Below are positions 1 through 7,300 of a DNA stretch of 12,750 nt, one piece after another. The notes under the pieces were generated by a model. That model saw nothing but the letters and a program-made list of their open reading frames with translations, was not told where the DNA came from and did not search any database. This DNA is from UBA11524 sp034104265 (GTDB lineage: Bacteria; Bacillota; Clostridia; Christensenellales; Aristaeellaceae). The stretch lies in the NCBI GenBank assembly GCA_034104265.1, contig JAXEEE010000084.1, positions 1 through 12,750 of the forward strand. The letters run 5' to 3'. Within the stretch, counting starts at the first letter, position 1, and each line of letters begins with the position of its first letter. The translations under genes were made by a program, and so were the position numbers.

Positions 1-82
1 CTCTAAAGGGAGTCTTGGGGGCGGCGGGGCGCGGGGTTTTTGGGGTGGGTGTGGGGCGAGACGCCCCCGCCGTCCTCCCCCC
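1..82. other. G-run spacer downstream of pheS
   Basis: No gene is visible here. The plus strand has seven runs of three or more G within bases 8-56, so the pheS transcript would be C-rich here. A perfect 6-bp inverted repeat (GGGGCG at 53-58, CGCCCC at 62-67, 3-base loop) lies just after the pheS stop, but no T-tract follows it, so I do not call it a terminator. No pheT start is seen in these 82 bases. Confidence 0.6.
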
Positions 83-1111
83 TTACCTGAACTGCCCGAG
101 GAACCGCATGTCGCCCTCGTAGAGCAGACGCATGTCGGGGATGCCGTAGCGCTGCATGGCAATGCGCTCCAGACCAATGCCGAAGGCGAAGCCGGAATAC
201 TTCTTGCTGTCAATGCCGCACATCTCCAGCACCTTGGGGTTGACCATGCCGCAGCCCAGCACCTCAATCCAGCCGGTGCCCTTGCAGACGCGGCAGCCCT
301 TGCCGTGGCAGTTGACGCAGGTCAGATCCACCTCGGCGGAGGGCTCGGTGAAGGGGAAGAAGCTGGGGCGGAAGCGCGTGGTCGTGCCCTCGCCATACAG
401 CCGCTCCGCAAAGGCATTCAGCGTGCCGCGCAGATCCGCCATGGTCACGTCCTCGTCAATGACCAGGCCCTCCAGCTGGTGGAACACCGGGCTGTGGGTG
501 GCGTCCACCTCGTCGGCGCGGTACACGCGGCCCGGGCAGATGATCCGGATCGGCGGCTTGCGGCTGAGCATGGTGCGGGCCTGCATGGGACTGGTGTGGG
601 TGCGCAGAACAATGTTGTCGTCAATGTAGAAGGTGTCCTGCGCGTCGCGGGCGGGATGGTTCTTGGGAATGTTCAGCAGCTCGAAGTTGAAGTGATCCAG
701 CTCCACCTCCGGGCCCTCCACTACCTCGAAGCCCATGCCCGTGAAACAGTCCACCACCTCGTTCAGCGCCAGGGTCAGGGGATGCTCGCTGCCCAGACGG
801 GGCAGGGGCGCAGGCTGGGTCACGTCAATGGTCTCCTGCTTCAGCGCCAGCTCCCGGTCCCGGGCCTTGATGGCCGCCAGCTTCTCGTCCAGCAGCGCGT
901 TGAACTTCTCCCGCGCGTCGTTGATCAGTTGACCCGCAGCGGGCCGCTCCTCGGGGCTCAGCTGCCCCATGCCGCGCAGCAGCGCCGTCAGCTCGCCCTT
1001 CTTGCCGACGATCTTCACCCGCAGCGCGTCCAGCGCCTGCATGCCGTCCACCTTGGCCAGTTCGCCCGTGAGCAGCTCGTGAATCTCGTCGATTCTTTCC
1101 TTCATACCCAT
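83..1111 (-). CDS. pheS: Phenylalanine--tRNA ligase alpha subunit
   Basis: This is the catalytic alpha subunit of the cytoplasmic alpha2-beta2 enzyme that charges tRNA-Phe with phenylalanine. At 342 residues it has the usual length. Residues 1-90 form the N-terminal coiled-coil arm that contacts tRNA. The class II synthetase core follows, with FNFELLNIPKNHPARD (141-156), LRTHTSPMQAR (169-179), the motif 2 region GRVYRADEVDATHSPVFHQLEG (194-215, key residues R195, R198, H206, F210) and motif 3 GFAFGIGLERIAM (307-319). A four-Cys insertion (C265, C268, C273, C276) is as seen in many Bacillota PheS. I chose the ATG at 1111 because AAAGGATG lies upstream; an in-frame ATG at 1105 is a possible alternative. 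The open frame continues upstream into the T-box leader and should not be read as an N-terminal extension. The gene is expressed through the T-box leader directly upstream. The usual partner pheT is not visible in the 82 bases downstream. Confidence 0.96.
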   Translation of the reverse strand: MGMKERIDEIHELLTGELAKVDGMQALDALRVKIVGKKGELTALLRGMGQLSPEERPAAGQLINDAREKFNALLDEKLAAIKARDRELALKQETIDVTQPAPLPRLGSEHPLTLALNEVVDCFTGMGFEVVEGPEVELDHFNFELLNIPKNHPARDAQDTFYIDDNIVLRTHTSPMQARTMLSRKPPIRIICPGRVYRADEVDATHSPVFHQLEGLVIDEDVTMADLRGTLNAFAERLYGEGTTTRFRPSFFPFTEPSAEVDLTCVNCHGKGCRVCKGTGWIEVLGCGMVNPKVLEMCGIDSKKYSGFAFGIGLERIAMQRYGIPDMRLLYEGDMRFLGQFR

Positions 1112-1149
1112 GATCGTGTTCCCATCCTTTCTTCCTTTTGCGCTCCTGC

Positions 1150-1422
1150 GACAAAAAAGCCTCCGTCCCCCTTTTGAGGGACGAAGGCGAAATAGCCGCG
1201 TGTTACCACCCTTGTTCCGCACGGCGGAATACCCGCGATGCGCTCGATGCCTCTTACGGAGCCGACCCGTCGCCGCCTAATGGGACATTTGTCCGTTCAG
1301 CAGCGCAGCTCAGGAGGGAATTTCCGGACGATCCGTCAGGGCGCTTCCAGCAAAACGCGTCCTTCTCTGGGGCGGGTCGGGCTTCCGGCGTTGTCCTCCG
1401 TCAAAGCCTTTGCATGTATACG
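1150..1422 (-). promoter_or_regulatory. T-box leader sensing tRNA-Phe, upstream of pheS
   Basis: Read on the minus strand, the leader runs from about 1422 (expected transcription start) to the terminator T-tract. It holds a Stem I whose base is GGAGG (1395-1399) pairing with CCTCC (1312-1316), an AGAGA bulge motif, and a distal loop with GCTGGAAGC. The specifier loop reads GGAAATTCCCTCCTGAG, which puts the specifier codon TTC (Phe) at 1318-1320. The T-box sequence AAGGGTGGTAACACGCG lies at 1197-1213. Its UGGU matches an ACCA acceptor end, as expected for tRNA-Phe with discriminator A. A competing terminator sits at 1153-1188. Uncharged tRNA-Phe should stabilise the antiterminator and switch pheS on. 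The identity is firm; the exact stem boundaries are estimated by eye. Confidence 0.93.
1153..1188 (-). terminator. T-box attenuator terminator
   Basis: This is an 11-bp stem with one G-U pair: GCCTTCGTCCC (1188-1178 on the minus strand) with GGGACGGAGGC (1169-1159), closed by a loop of about eight bases. TTTTTT follows on the minus strand (1158-1153). It sits between the T-box sequence and the pheS ribosome binding site, as expected for the terminating form of a T-box switch. Confidence 0.93.
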
Positions 1423-1428
1423 AAAGGC

Positions 1429-1457
1429 ATTATAGCACGGTTTGCCGCCCTTGGCAA
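1429..1457 (-). promoter_or_regulatory. pheS promoter (sigma-A type)
   Basis: On the minus strand there is a -35 TTGCCA (1457-1452), a 17-bp spacer, and a -10 TATAAT (1434-1429) preceded by TGC, which makes an extended -10. It sits immediately before the T-box leader. A 13-bp palindrome CCCTTGGCAAGGG (1448-1460) covers the -35 element; whether a regulator binds it is unknown. Confidence 0.88.
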
Positions 1458-1498
1458 GGGGCTTTTTCCCGGCAGCGCAGCCGGTCTTTCCGGCATTC

Positions 1499-1527
1499 TT
1501 GACAGTCGCTTCCAGGCATACTATAAT
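1499..1527 (+). promoter_or_regulatory. Full-consensus sigma-A promoter
   Basis: TTGACA (1499-1504) and TATAAT (1522-1527) are exact consensus hexamers separated by exactly 17 bp. The secreted-protein gene starts 33 bases further on at 1561, with AAAGGA (1545-1550) as ribosome binding site 10 bases before the ATG. It diverges from the pheS promoter, the two -35 elements being about 41 bp apart. Confidence 0.93.
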
Positions 1528-1560
1528 GAAAGCAATTCTGTCAGAAAGGATGTTCCTTCC

Positions 1561-3564
1561 ATGAGAAAACTGATTGCCTGGCTTCTGGCGTGCTGCATGC
1601 TGCTGACGGCGGCCGCCCTGCCCGCCATGGCGGAGGATACGCTCACCGCCGACAGTGAGGAAGCCCTGCAGGCCATCCTTGAGCAGCAGCAGGCCCTGGG
1701 CGCGGAGACCTTCCAGGTCAAGTGCAGCGAGGAGCTTTACGCCCGCATCAGCGCGGACAGCTTCGCGGCCCTCTATCGCCTGTGCTATCTGGCGGGGATG
1801 ACGGAATTCCGCCTGCGCTATTCCTCCTCCGGCACCATCCAATTGCAGAGCGTCGTGTGGAATCCCGATGCCCTGGTCGCCTCCTGCGAGACCGAGGCAG
1901 ACGTGAAAGCCGCCGTGTCCGCCTGCCTGCAGGAGGGCGGCGACAGCGTGACCCTCCTTTGCACGGCGGAATTGTTCCAGAGCCTGTACACCGGCCGGGG
2001 CATGTTCCGGCTGATGGCGGGCATAGGCATTGCGGATTTCCAGCTGCAGGGCAACAGCCTGAACGTGTGCTTCCTCAGCGGCTTTCAGCCCATGACCGTC
2101 CCCTATGCCAAGGTGGACAGCATCAGCCAGGCCGGCGAGCAGATCGCCCTGTGGCGGGAGAGCGCCGTGCCTGCCTTCAACCTGATCTTCGAGCCCAGCG
2201 TGTATGAATCCCTCACCCGGGATGATTACCGGCTCATCGCCTTCCTGGGCGGTGCGGAGGATTACCGCCTGTCCTACAACACGGGCGCGTGCATGCTTAT
2301 GTTCACCGAGGTCGCCTACACCGACGCGGCCTGCCTGTACTGCGAGAGCGACGAGGAGATCGTGCAGGCCATCCGCGCCGTGGGCGCCCGGGGCGTGACC
2401 TCCTTCCGGATCATGATGGATCAGGCCACCTACGACAGCGTCTTCGCCAACTCCTTCGCCCACCTGTACGAGCTGGAGGCCCAGGCCGGCATGACGGCGG
2501 GGGATCTGCGCTTCAGCAGCGCCAGCCGCCTGATCCTCATCGACAACGCGGTGATCCAGAGCGACGCGACCCCCATTGCCTCCCTGGAGGAGGCCTGCGC
2601 CCATGTGGCCCAGTGCGCCCAGCGGGGCGATACGGACATTTCCCTCCTGCTGACGGCGGATGTGTACAGCGCGCTGATGGAGGGCGTGGGTTCCCTCGCC
2701 GCCAGCGACGCCCGGTTCTATGACCTGCTGGGCAACGTGGGCATCTTCACCGCCGACAAGGTGGCCACCAACCGCGCCTCCGGCTCCATCAGTCTGCAGG
2801 GCGTGCATTACTACGCGGGCACGGACATCCTCCGCGCGGTGGACAGCGGTGATACCGCCTCCCTGCCCGCCCGGTATCAGGAAACCCTCACCGCCGCGCA
2901 AAGCCTGGCTGCCGACTGCGCCCGGGAGACCGATACCGCCACCGTCCTGGCCATCCATGACGCGCTGTGCGACCTCATCACCTACACCGACGACGAGACC
3001 ACGATCGAGGATGACTGCTGCATCGGCGCGCTGCTGAACGGCCAGGCCAACTGCGACGGCTATGCCGACGCCATGGTGCTGGTGGGCCGTCTGGCGGGGC
3101 TGAATGTGCGCTACCAGCACGGTGACAGCCTCAAGGGCGGCTTTGAGGGCATGTTCTCCACCCACATGTGGAACCTGGTCGAGCTGGACGGCTCCTGGCG
3201 GATGATCGACGCGACCTGGGACGACATGGGCAGCGATACCGCTTACCTGTGGTTCAACATCGGTGAGGATCGCGCGGGGCAATCCCACACCTGGGGCCGG
3301 GACATGACCGTCCCCATGCTGGCGGAAACCGACCCCGCCGGCCGCCCGGTGTACGAGGCCTTTGTGACCACGGCGGAGGAAGCCACTGCTGCCGCATCCG
3401 CAGCGCAGCAGGCCGGTGCCACGGTCTTTGACCTGTACCTGACCGAGGCCAGCGACCTGGGGCAGATCACCCTGCGCACCGCTGCGCTGAACGGCGTGAC
3501 GGGCAGCGTGCAGTACGTGTGGGTGTCCTCCCTGCGCTGCATGCATGTGACGCTGCTGCCGTAA
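1561..3564 (+). CDS. Secreted transglutaminase-like protein with novel repeats
   Basis: This 667-residue secreted protein has a Sec signal peptide (residues 1 to about 25: MRKLIAWLLACC, then a hydrophobic stretch ending in PAMA). Residues 440-575 form a transglutaminase-like (papain-fold) domain with a complete Cys-His-Asp triad: C498 in QANCDGYA, H535 in STHMWN and D550 in MIDATWDD. Before it lie five degenerate repeats of about 75-80 residues (roughly 31-105, 109-186, 187-258, 260-336, 339-421). A sixth follows the catalytic domain (602-667). Each repeat runs: an EEA-type helix, a Gly-containing turn, F-x-(I/L)-x-L strand, a (L/Y)Y-x-S/A-L helix, an aG-(M/I) helix end, then an aromatic-ending strand. 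I do not recognise this repeat. Transglutaminase-like domains can be cysteine proteases, amidases or crosslinkers, so the reaction is undecided. It has its own promoter and terminator and so is monocistronic. The open frame extends upstream of 1561, but the ribosome binding site and signal peptide fix this start. Confidence 0.9.
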   Translation: MRKLIAWLLACCMLLTAAALPAMAEDTLTADSEEALQAILEQQQALGAETFQVKCSEELYARISADSFAALYRLCYLAGMTEFRLRYSSSGTIQLQSVVWNPDALVASCETEADVKAAVSACLQEGGDSVTLLCTAELFQSLYTGRGMFRLMAGIGIADFQLQGNSLNVCFLSGFQPMTVPYAKVDSISQAGEQIALWRESAVPAFNLIFEPSVYESLTRDDYRLIAFLGGAEDYRLSYNTGACMLMFTEVAYTDAACLYCESDEEIVQAIRAVGARGVTSFRIMMDQATYDSVFANSFAHLYELEAQAGMTAGDLRFSSASRLILIDNAVIQSDATPIASLEEACAHVAQCAQRGDTDISLLLTADVYSALMEGVGSLAASDARFYDLLGNVGIFTADKVATNRASGSISLQGVHYYAGTDILRAVDSGDTASLPARYQETLTAAQSLAADCARETDTATVLAIHDALCDLITYTDDETTIEDDCCIGALLNGQANCDGYADAMVLVGRLAGLNVRYQHGDSLKGGFEGMFSTHMWNLVELDGSWRMIDATWDDMGSDTAYLWFNIGEDRAGQSHTWGRDMTVPMLAETDPAGRPVYEAFVTTAEEATAAASAAQQAGATVFDLYLTEASDLGQITLRTAALNGVTGSVQYVWVSSLRCMHVTLLP

Positions 3565-3583
3565 GCCTTCCACAACCAATGAA

Positions 3584-3618
3584 GCCGCCGGAGGCGAGGA
3601 TCTCCGGCGGCGTTTTTT
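3584..3618 (+). terminator. Strong intrinsic terminator
   Basis: A perfect 10-bp stem, GCCGCCGGAG (3584-3593) with CTCCGGCGGC (3602-3611), is closed by an 8-base loop. GTTTTTT follows (T-tract 3613-3618). It begins 19 bases after the stop codon of the transglutaminase-like gene. Confidence 0.96.
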
Positions 3619-3634
3619 GCCATTGCGCGCCTTC

Positions 3635-3974
3635 ATGGCGGAGGCGCTGCTCTTCCCCGATTGGCCGGATTCCGCCGTCGAGCCCCTGCACCTGTCGCTG
3701 AGCAGCCCCTCCACCTTCTGTGACACCGCGCTGCTGGAGGCCACGGTGCTGCGGCAGCGTGTTCGTCCGCAGTGTGGACGGGAATATCCGCCTGGAGGGC
3801 GCGGAGGTCAGCAAGCCTGCCCCGGGCCGCCCGCCGGAGAACGGCGGCATCAACTATAACGGGGCATGGCAGGGCAGGCGCGTGGCGATGGACAGTGTGC
3901 TGCCGGGCGCATCCTGCGTGGCGGCGGCGCAGGCCGATGACGGCAGCTGTGTCCTGTTCCCCCTGGCCCAGTAA
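3635..3974 (+). pseudogene. Frameshifted gene remnant of unknown function
   Basis: The plus strand reads like protein in two overlapping frames. From ATG 3635 it gives MAEALLFPDWPDSAVEPLHL and on through TALLEATVL to about 3750. It then continues in another frame as VFVRSVDGNIRLEGAEVSKP and GGINYNGAWQGRRVAMDSVL, ending CVLFPLAQ at TAA 3972-3974. One inserted base (or two lost) near 3745-3765 would explain the switch. The joined product would be about 112 residues. There is no ribosome binding site: the ATG sits 17 bases after the T-tract of the preceding terminator. This suggests a truncated C-terminal fragment left by deletion or duplication rather than a working gene. I do not recognise the family. 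A sequencing error within a small intact gene cannot be excluded, but the absent ribosome binding site argues against it. Confidence 0.45.
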
Positions 3975-3982
3975 CCCCATGC

Positions 3983-4022
3983 AAAAAATGCGCCGCATCT
4001 GCCCTGTCTGCAGATGCGGCGC
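3983..4022 (-). terminator. 13-bp terminator after the pseudoprotease gene
   Basis: A perfect 13-bp stem, GCGCCGCATCTGC (3990-4002) with GCAGATGCGGCGC (4010-4022), is closed by a 7-base loop. Read on the minus strand it is followed by ATTTTTTG (T-tract 3988-3983), so it ends the minus-strand gene whose stop is at 4040. On the plus strand only a weak T-rich stretch follows, so termination from that side would be less efficient. Confidence 0.95.
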
Positions 4023-4039
4023 TTGTGCTGTTGGCAGGG

Positions 4040-5371
4040 TTATTCCAGCGTGAAGGTGAAGGACGCGGCCAGCTGGCCGTCCAGGTAGTAGCTGAGGGTG
4101 TATTCGCCGGGCAGGCTGCCGCAGTAATGGATGCAGTCCTGCACCAGCTCCGTAATATCCGCGTGCCAGGTATCGCTGCCGTCCAGATCCGGCATAAAGA
4201 AATACCCGGCCAGATCCGTATACATGCTGCCGTCCGGGGACTGCATGGCGATGACCAGCGTGGCAGTCTGCGTCTCCGCCACCTCGTACACGTCCACCGC
4301 CTGCAGGTAGCAGCAGAAGCCCTCCGCCGCCAGCCCCGCCACGGTGAAATCACCCAGCGGGGGAATCTGCTCGGTATCGCCGTACTCCTGATCCGCCGGT
4401 ACGCTGGTCAGGTACATGATTTCATTATGGAAGCTGTACCCGGTGAAGGGCTCGGTCTGTGCCGCCTCCGCCAGGGTGGCGGTCAGCGGGGACAGCGAAG
4501 CCGGATTCACCTCTCCGGTCAGGGACTGCTGCAGCCACACCCAATAGCTGCGGCCCGGCACGCAGGCGAAGGTGGCATAGCCCTCCGCCCAGTCCACCGT
4601 CCCATAGGACACGTAGTCATTGCCCGTGTCCTGCCAGATAAGGTACACCTCGCTGCCCTCCGGCTGCTCCAGCAAGTTCAGGACATCCCAGCGCACGGTC
4701 AGTTCGCCCCGCTCCGCCGCTGCCTCAAAGCCGCTCAGCCAGCGAACCTGTTCCTGTGCTGCAGCAGTATCCGCCGGGCCTTCGCCGCTGAGCCGGGCCT
4801 GCAGCACATCCGCCGGATAGGCCACGTAGCGGTTCAGTCCCTCGCCGTAGGCCGCCATGGTCAGCCCTACTAACTGCCCCTGGCTGTTGAACAGCAGCGC
4901 GCCGGGCAGCATGCCCTCCAGACCGGTGTAGAGCATGCAGGCGGACTGCTCAAACACCGCCATGGTCAGTCCCTCCGCGGTGCAGCTTTCCGGCTGGGTT
5001 TCGCCCCGGCGGATGCCCAGGCAGGTCAGGCTGTCGTCCGCCTCACCCAGCTGCACGGGCTGGGCGGGAGAGGGCTCCCGCAGGGTCAGCGTCACCAGGT
5101 CGCTGCCGGAGGCCGGTACGCTCACCCGGGCGATGGCCAGGGTTCCGCCGCTGCCCACGGCATACAGCCCGCTTGGGGCCATGGCTGCCCACTGGGTGGT
5201 GACCAGCGTGGAGGAATCCCCCAGCAGCACTGCCGTGCCCAGCGGGGTCTGCTCCCCGGATGGGGTGATGCTCATCAGCACATACACGGGGGAAAGCTCC
5301 TCCGCCCCGGCGGGCATCGCCCCCGCCAGCAGGCAGAGCAGGCACAGGAACGCCAGGATTTTCTTCATCAT
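4040..5371 (-). CDS. Secreted trypsin-fold protein, predicted pseudoprotease
   Basis: The product is 443 residues with a Sec signal peptide (MMKKILAFLCLLCLLAG, cleavage near PAGA, about residue 23). Residues 30-195 follow the order of an HtrA/trypsin-like domain. GTAVLLGDSSTLVTT (45-59) matches the strand before the catalytic His. DLVTLTL (91-97) matches the DLAVLKV strand holding the catalytic Asp. PGALLFNSQGQLVGLT (156-171) matches the GNSGGPLFN..G.VVGI segment. The His position appears to be W61 (or Q60) and the Ser position L155, so only the Asp (D91) is kept. Residues about 220-300 look like a fibronectin III-type beta domain (LTVRWDV, YWVWLQ). The C-terminus (GEYTLSYYLDGQLAASFTFTL) is also a beta sandwich. 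Of three adjacent ATGs (5374, 5371, 5368), 5371 has the best spacing, 7 bases after GGAGG. It lies 73 bases after ade with no terminator between, so cotranscription is likely. A binding or scaffold role is inferred. Confidence 0.82.
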   Translation of the reverse strand: MMKKILAFLCLLCLLAGAMPAGAEELSPVYVLMSITPSGEQTPLGTAVLLGDSSTLVTTQWAAMAPSGLYAVGSGGTLAIARVSVPASGSDLVTLTLREPSPAQPVQLGEADDSLTCLGIRRGETQPESCTAEGLTMAVFEQSACMLYTGLEGMLPGALLFNSQGQLVGLTMAAYGEGLNRYVAYPADVLQARLSGEGPADTAAAQEQVRWLSGFEAAAERGELTVRWDVLNLLEQPEGSEVYLIWQDTGNDYVSYGTVDWAEGYATFACVPGRSYWVWLQQSLTGEVNPASLSPLTATLAEAAQTEPFTGYSFHNEIMYLTSVPADQEYGDTEQIPPLGDFTVAGLAAEGFCCYLQAVDVYEVAETQTATLVIAMQSPDGSMYTDLAGYFFMPDLDGSDTWHADITELVQDCIHYCGSLPGEYTLSYYLDGQLAASFTFTLE

Positions 5372-5444
5372 CATATCGCCTCCGTCGGCTTCATTCAGCC
5401 GCAGTCGCACAGGGAAGGATTTTCATCAGGGCAGGCCGCCCGCC

Positions 5445-7172
5445 TCATTCCACCAGCTGCATCCTGTCCACATCGAACACGCCCAGGGTGGTCAGCCGCA
5501 GGGAAGGAATGACCGGCAGGCTGGTGAAGCTCAGCGTCATGAAGGGATCGATGCCCTCGGCCACGCCGCGCCTGTATGCCTCCCGCTTGCAGTGCTCCAG
5601 CCGGTCGTTGACCTCCTCGAGGGGGCTGTCGGTGAACAGGCCCGCCACCGGCAGGGGCAGCTCGCCCACCACCCGGCCGCCATCCACAATGACCAGCCCG
5701 CCGCGCATTTCCCGCAGTCGGTTCACCGCCAGGACGATATCCCCGTCGCTGGCGCCGCAGGCGATGATGTTGTGGCTGTCATGGGCGATGCTGGCGGCAA
5801 TGGCGCCGCTGCGCAGCCCGTAGCCCTTCACATAGCAGGAGGCCACATGGCCGGTACCCCGATGCCGCTCGCACACGGTCATCTTCAGCACGTCGCTTAC
5901 GGTGTCGATGCCCTCGGCCCAGCCCAGGTTCTCCGTGACGATCTGCCCGGGGATCATGCCGATGAGCGGCGCGCGGCCCAGGCGGAGCCGCTCCTCCGTC
6001 AATTCAGGCAGGTGGAAGGTATCCGTCACCGCCCCCAGGATGTCCGGGTCGATGTCCGGCTCGGTCAGGGCTACGTCCCCGCCATCGTACACCAGCCTGC
6101 CCCGCTTGAAGACCATCTCCACGTTGACGTCGCGGAGGTTGTCCAGCACGGCGAAGTCCGCCAGATACCCGGGGGCGATGGCGCCCTTGTTGTTCAAAAG
6201 GAAGTAGCGGGCGGCGTAATGGCTGGCCACCTTGATGGTCAGGATGGGATCCGCGCCCAGCTGGATGGCCTTGCGGACGATGTAGTCGATATGCCCCTTG
6301 TTCAGCAGATCCCAGGGGTGCTTGTCGTCGGTGGAGAACATGCAGCGGTGAGCGTACTGCTCGGTAAGCAGGGGCATCAGGGCCTCCAGGTTCTGGGCGG
6401 CGGTGCCCTCGCGGATCATGATGAATTGTCCCTTGCGCAGCTTCTCCAGGGCATTCTCAAAGGTGTCGCACTCGTGGTCGGAATACACCCCGGCGGAGAT
6501 GTACGCGTCCAGGGCATGGCCGCTCAGGCCGGGCGCATGGCCGTCGATCTTCTTGTGATGGGCCTGGGAGACCACGATCTTCTCGATGGTGGTACGGTCG
6601 CCATGGATAATGCCGGGGTAGTTCATCATTTCCGCCAGGCCCAGCACCCGGGGATGGTCAAAGTAGGCGTTGATGTCCCGCCAGGAGAGCTTCTCGCCGT
6701 TCTCCTCAAAGGCCATGGCAGGCACGCAGGAGGGCAGCATGAAATGCACATCCAGCGGAAGCCCGTCGGTGGCGGCGATCATGTAGTCGATGCCGCCCAC
6801 GCCGCAGACGTTGGCGATCTCGTGGGGATCGGTGATGACGGTGGTGGTGCCGTGGGGAACCACCGCCCGGGCGAAGGACGCAGGCGACACCAGGGAGCTT
6901 TCCAGGTGAATGTGCGCGTCAATGAAGCCGGGGGTCACCACCTTGCCGGTGACGTCCACCTCCTCCACGCCGCTGTAATCACCCATGCCCACCACCAGGC
7001 CGCCCACCACGGCGATATCGCCCTGGCACAGCTCGTTGGAGAACACGTTGACATAGGTGGCGTTCTTCAGCACCAGGTCAGCCTTTTCCTGACCCATGGC
7101 CACCCGGACCATCTTCTGCTTCTTGCGAACCTTCTGGGCAATGCGTTCGGCTCTGGTTTTGCTCTCATCCAT
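5445..7172 (-). CDS. ade: Adenine deaminase
   Basis: This 575-residue cytoplasmic metal enzyme hydrolyses adenine to hypoxanthine and ammonia in purine salvage. It belongs to the amidohydrolase superfamily, Ade (YerA/AdeC) family, and has the usual length. Visible motifs are the metal-binding GFIDAHIHLESS (82-93, H87 and H89), TDPHEIANVCG (114-124), GHAPGLSGHALDAY (211-224), SDHE (231-234) and FSTDDKHPWDLL (279-290). The small composite beta domain is split between residues 30-80 and 335-360, and a family-specific C-terminal region (about 400-575) contains IAHDSHNIIACG (462-473). The ATG at 7172 lies 9 bases after AAAGGAG. The gene has its own promoter (7226-7254). The secreted pseudoprotease gene follows on the same strand without a terminator, so the two may share a transcript, although no functional link is obvious. 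Confidence 0.95.
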   Translation of the reverse strand: MDESKTRAERIAQKVRKKQKMVRVAMGQEKADLVLKNATYVNVFSNELCQGDIAVVGGLVVGMGDYSGVEEVDVTGKVVTPGFIDAHIHLESSLVSPASFARAVVPHGTTTVITDPHEIANVCGVGGIDYMIAATDGLPLDVHFMLPSCVPAMAFEENGEKLSWRDINAYFDHPRVLGLAEMMNYPGIIHGDRTTIEKIVVSQAHHKKIDGHAPGLSGHALDAYISAGVYSDHECDTFENALEKLRKGQFIMIREGTAAQNLEALMPLLTEQYAHRCMFSTDDKHPWDLLNKGHIDYIVRKAIQLGADPILTIKVASHYAARYFLLNNKGAIAPGYLADFAVLDNLRDVNVEMVFKRGRLVYDGGDVALTEPDIDPDILGAVTDTFHLPELTEERLRLGRAPLIGMIPGQIVTENLGWAEGIDTVSDVLKMTVCERHRGTGHVASCYVKGYGLRSGAIAASIAHDSHNIIACGASDGDIVLAVNRLREMRGGLVIVDGGRVVGELPLPVAGLFTDSPLEEVNDRLEHCKREAYRRGVAEGIDPFMTLSFTSLPVIPSLRLTTLGVFDVDRMQLVE

Positions 7173-7225
7173 CGGCAGACGCTCCTTTCTGCGGGGCAGG
7201 CTGTGCAATGCGGATAATTTGATCA

Positions 7226-7254
7226 ATTATAGCACATCTCCCCACCGGACTCAA
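7226..7254 (-). promoter_or_regulatory. ade promoter
   Basis: On the minus strand there is a -35 TTGAGT (7254-7249), a 17-bp spacer ending TGTGC, and a -10 TATAAT (7231-7226). The TG one base before the hexamer makes it an extended -10. The expected leader before the ade ATG at 7172 is short, about 47 bases. Confidence 0.85.
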
Positions 7255-7300
7255 GCGGAAAAGCCCCTCTGCCGGAGCCCCGGAAGCGGCCGTGCCCGTT

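Noticed and set aside
53..67. 6-bp inverted repeat after pheS as a terminator.
   Set aside because: No T-tract follows it on the minus strand.
1112..1222. N-terminal extension of PheS reading through the leader.
   Set aside because: The extension would be translated from the T-box sequence and terminator; the conserved PheS N-terminus begins at MKERI near 1105-1111.
1336..7217. Very long open frames opposite the transglutaminase-like gene (minus 1336-3744, 802 codons) and opposite the pseudoprotease/ade genes (plus 4935-7217, 760 codons).
   Set aside because: They are antisense shadows of real genes in GC-rich DNA: low-complexity His/Gly/Gln/Val-rich products with no ribosome binding site and no recognisable domain.
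7255..7300. Possible terminator after the ABM gene, with GCTCC pairing GGGGC before TTTT.
   Set aside because: The stem is only about 5 bp with a G-U pair and alternative pairings compete, so it is too weak to call.
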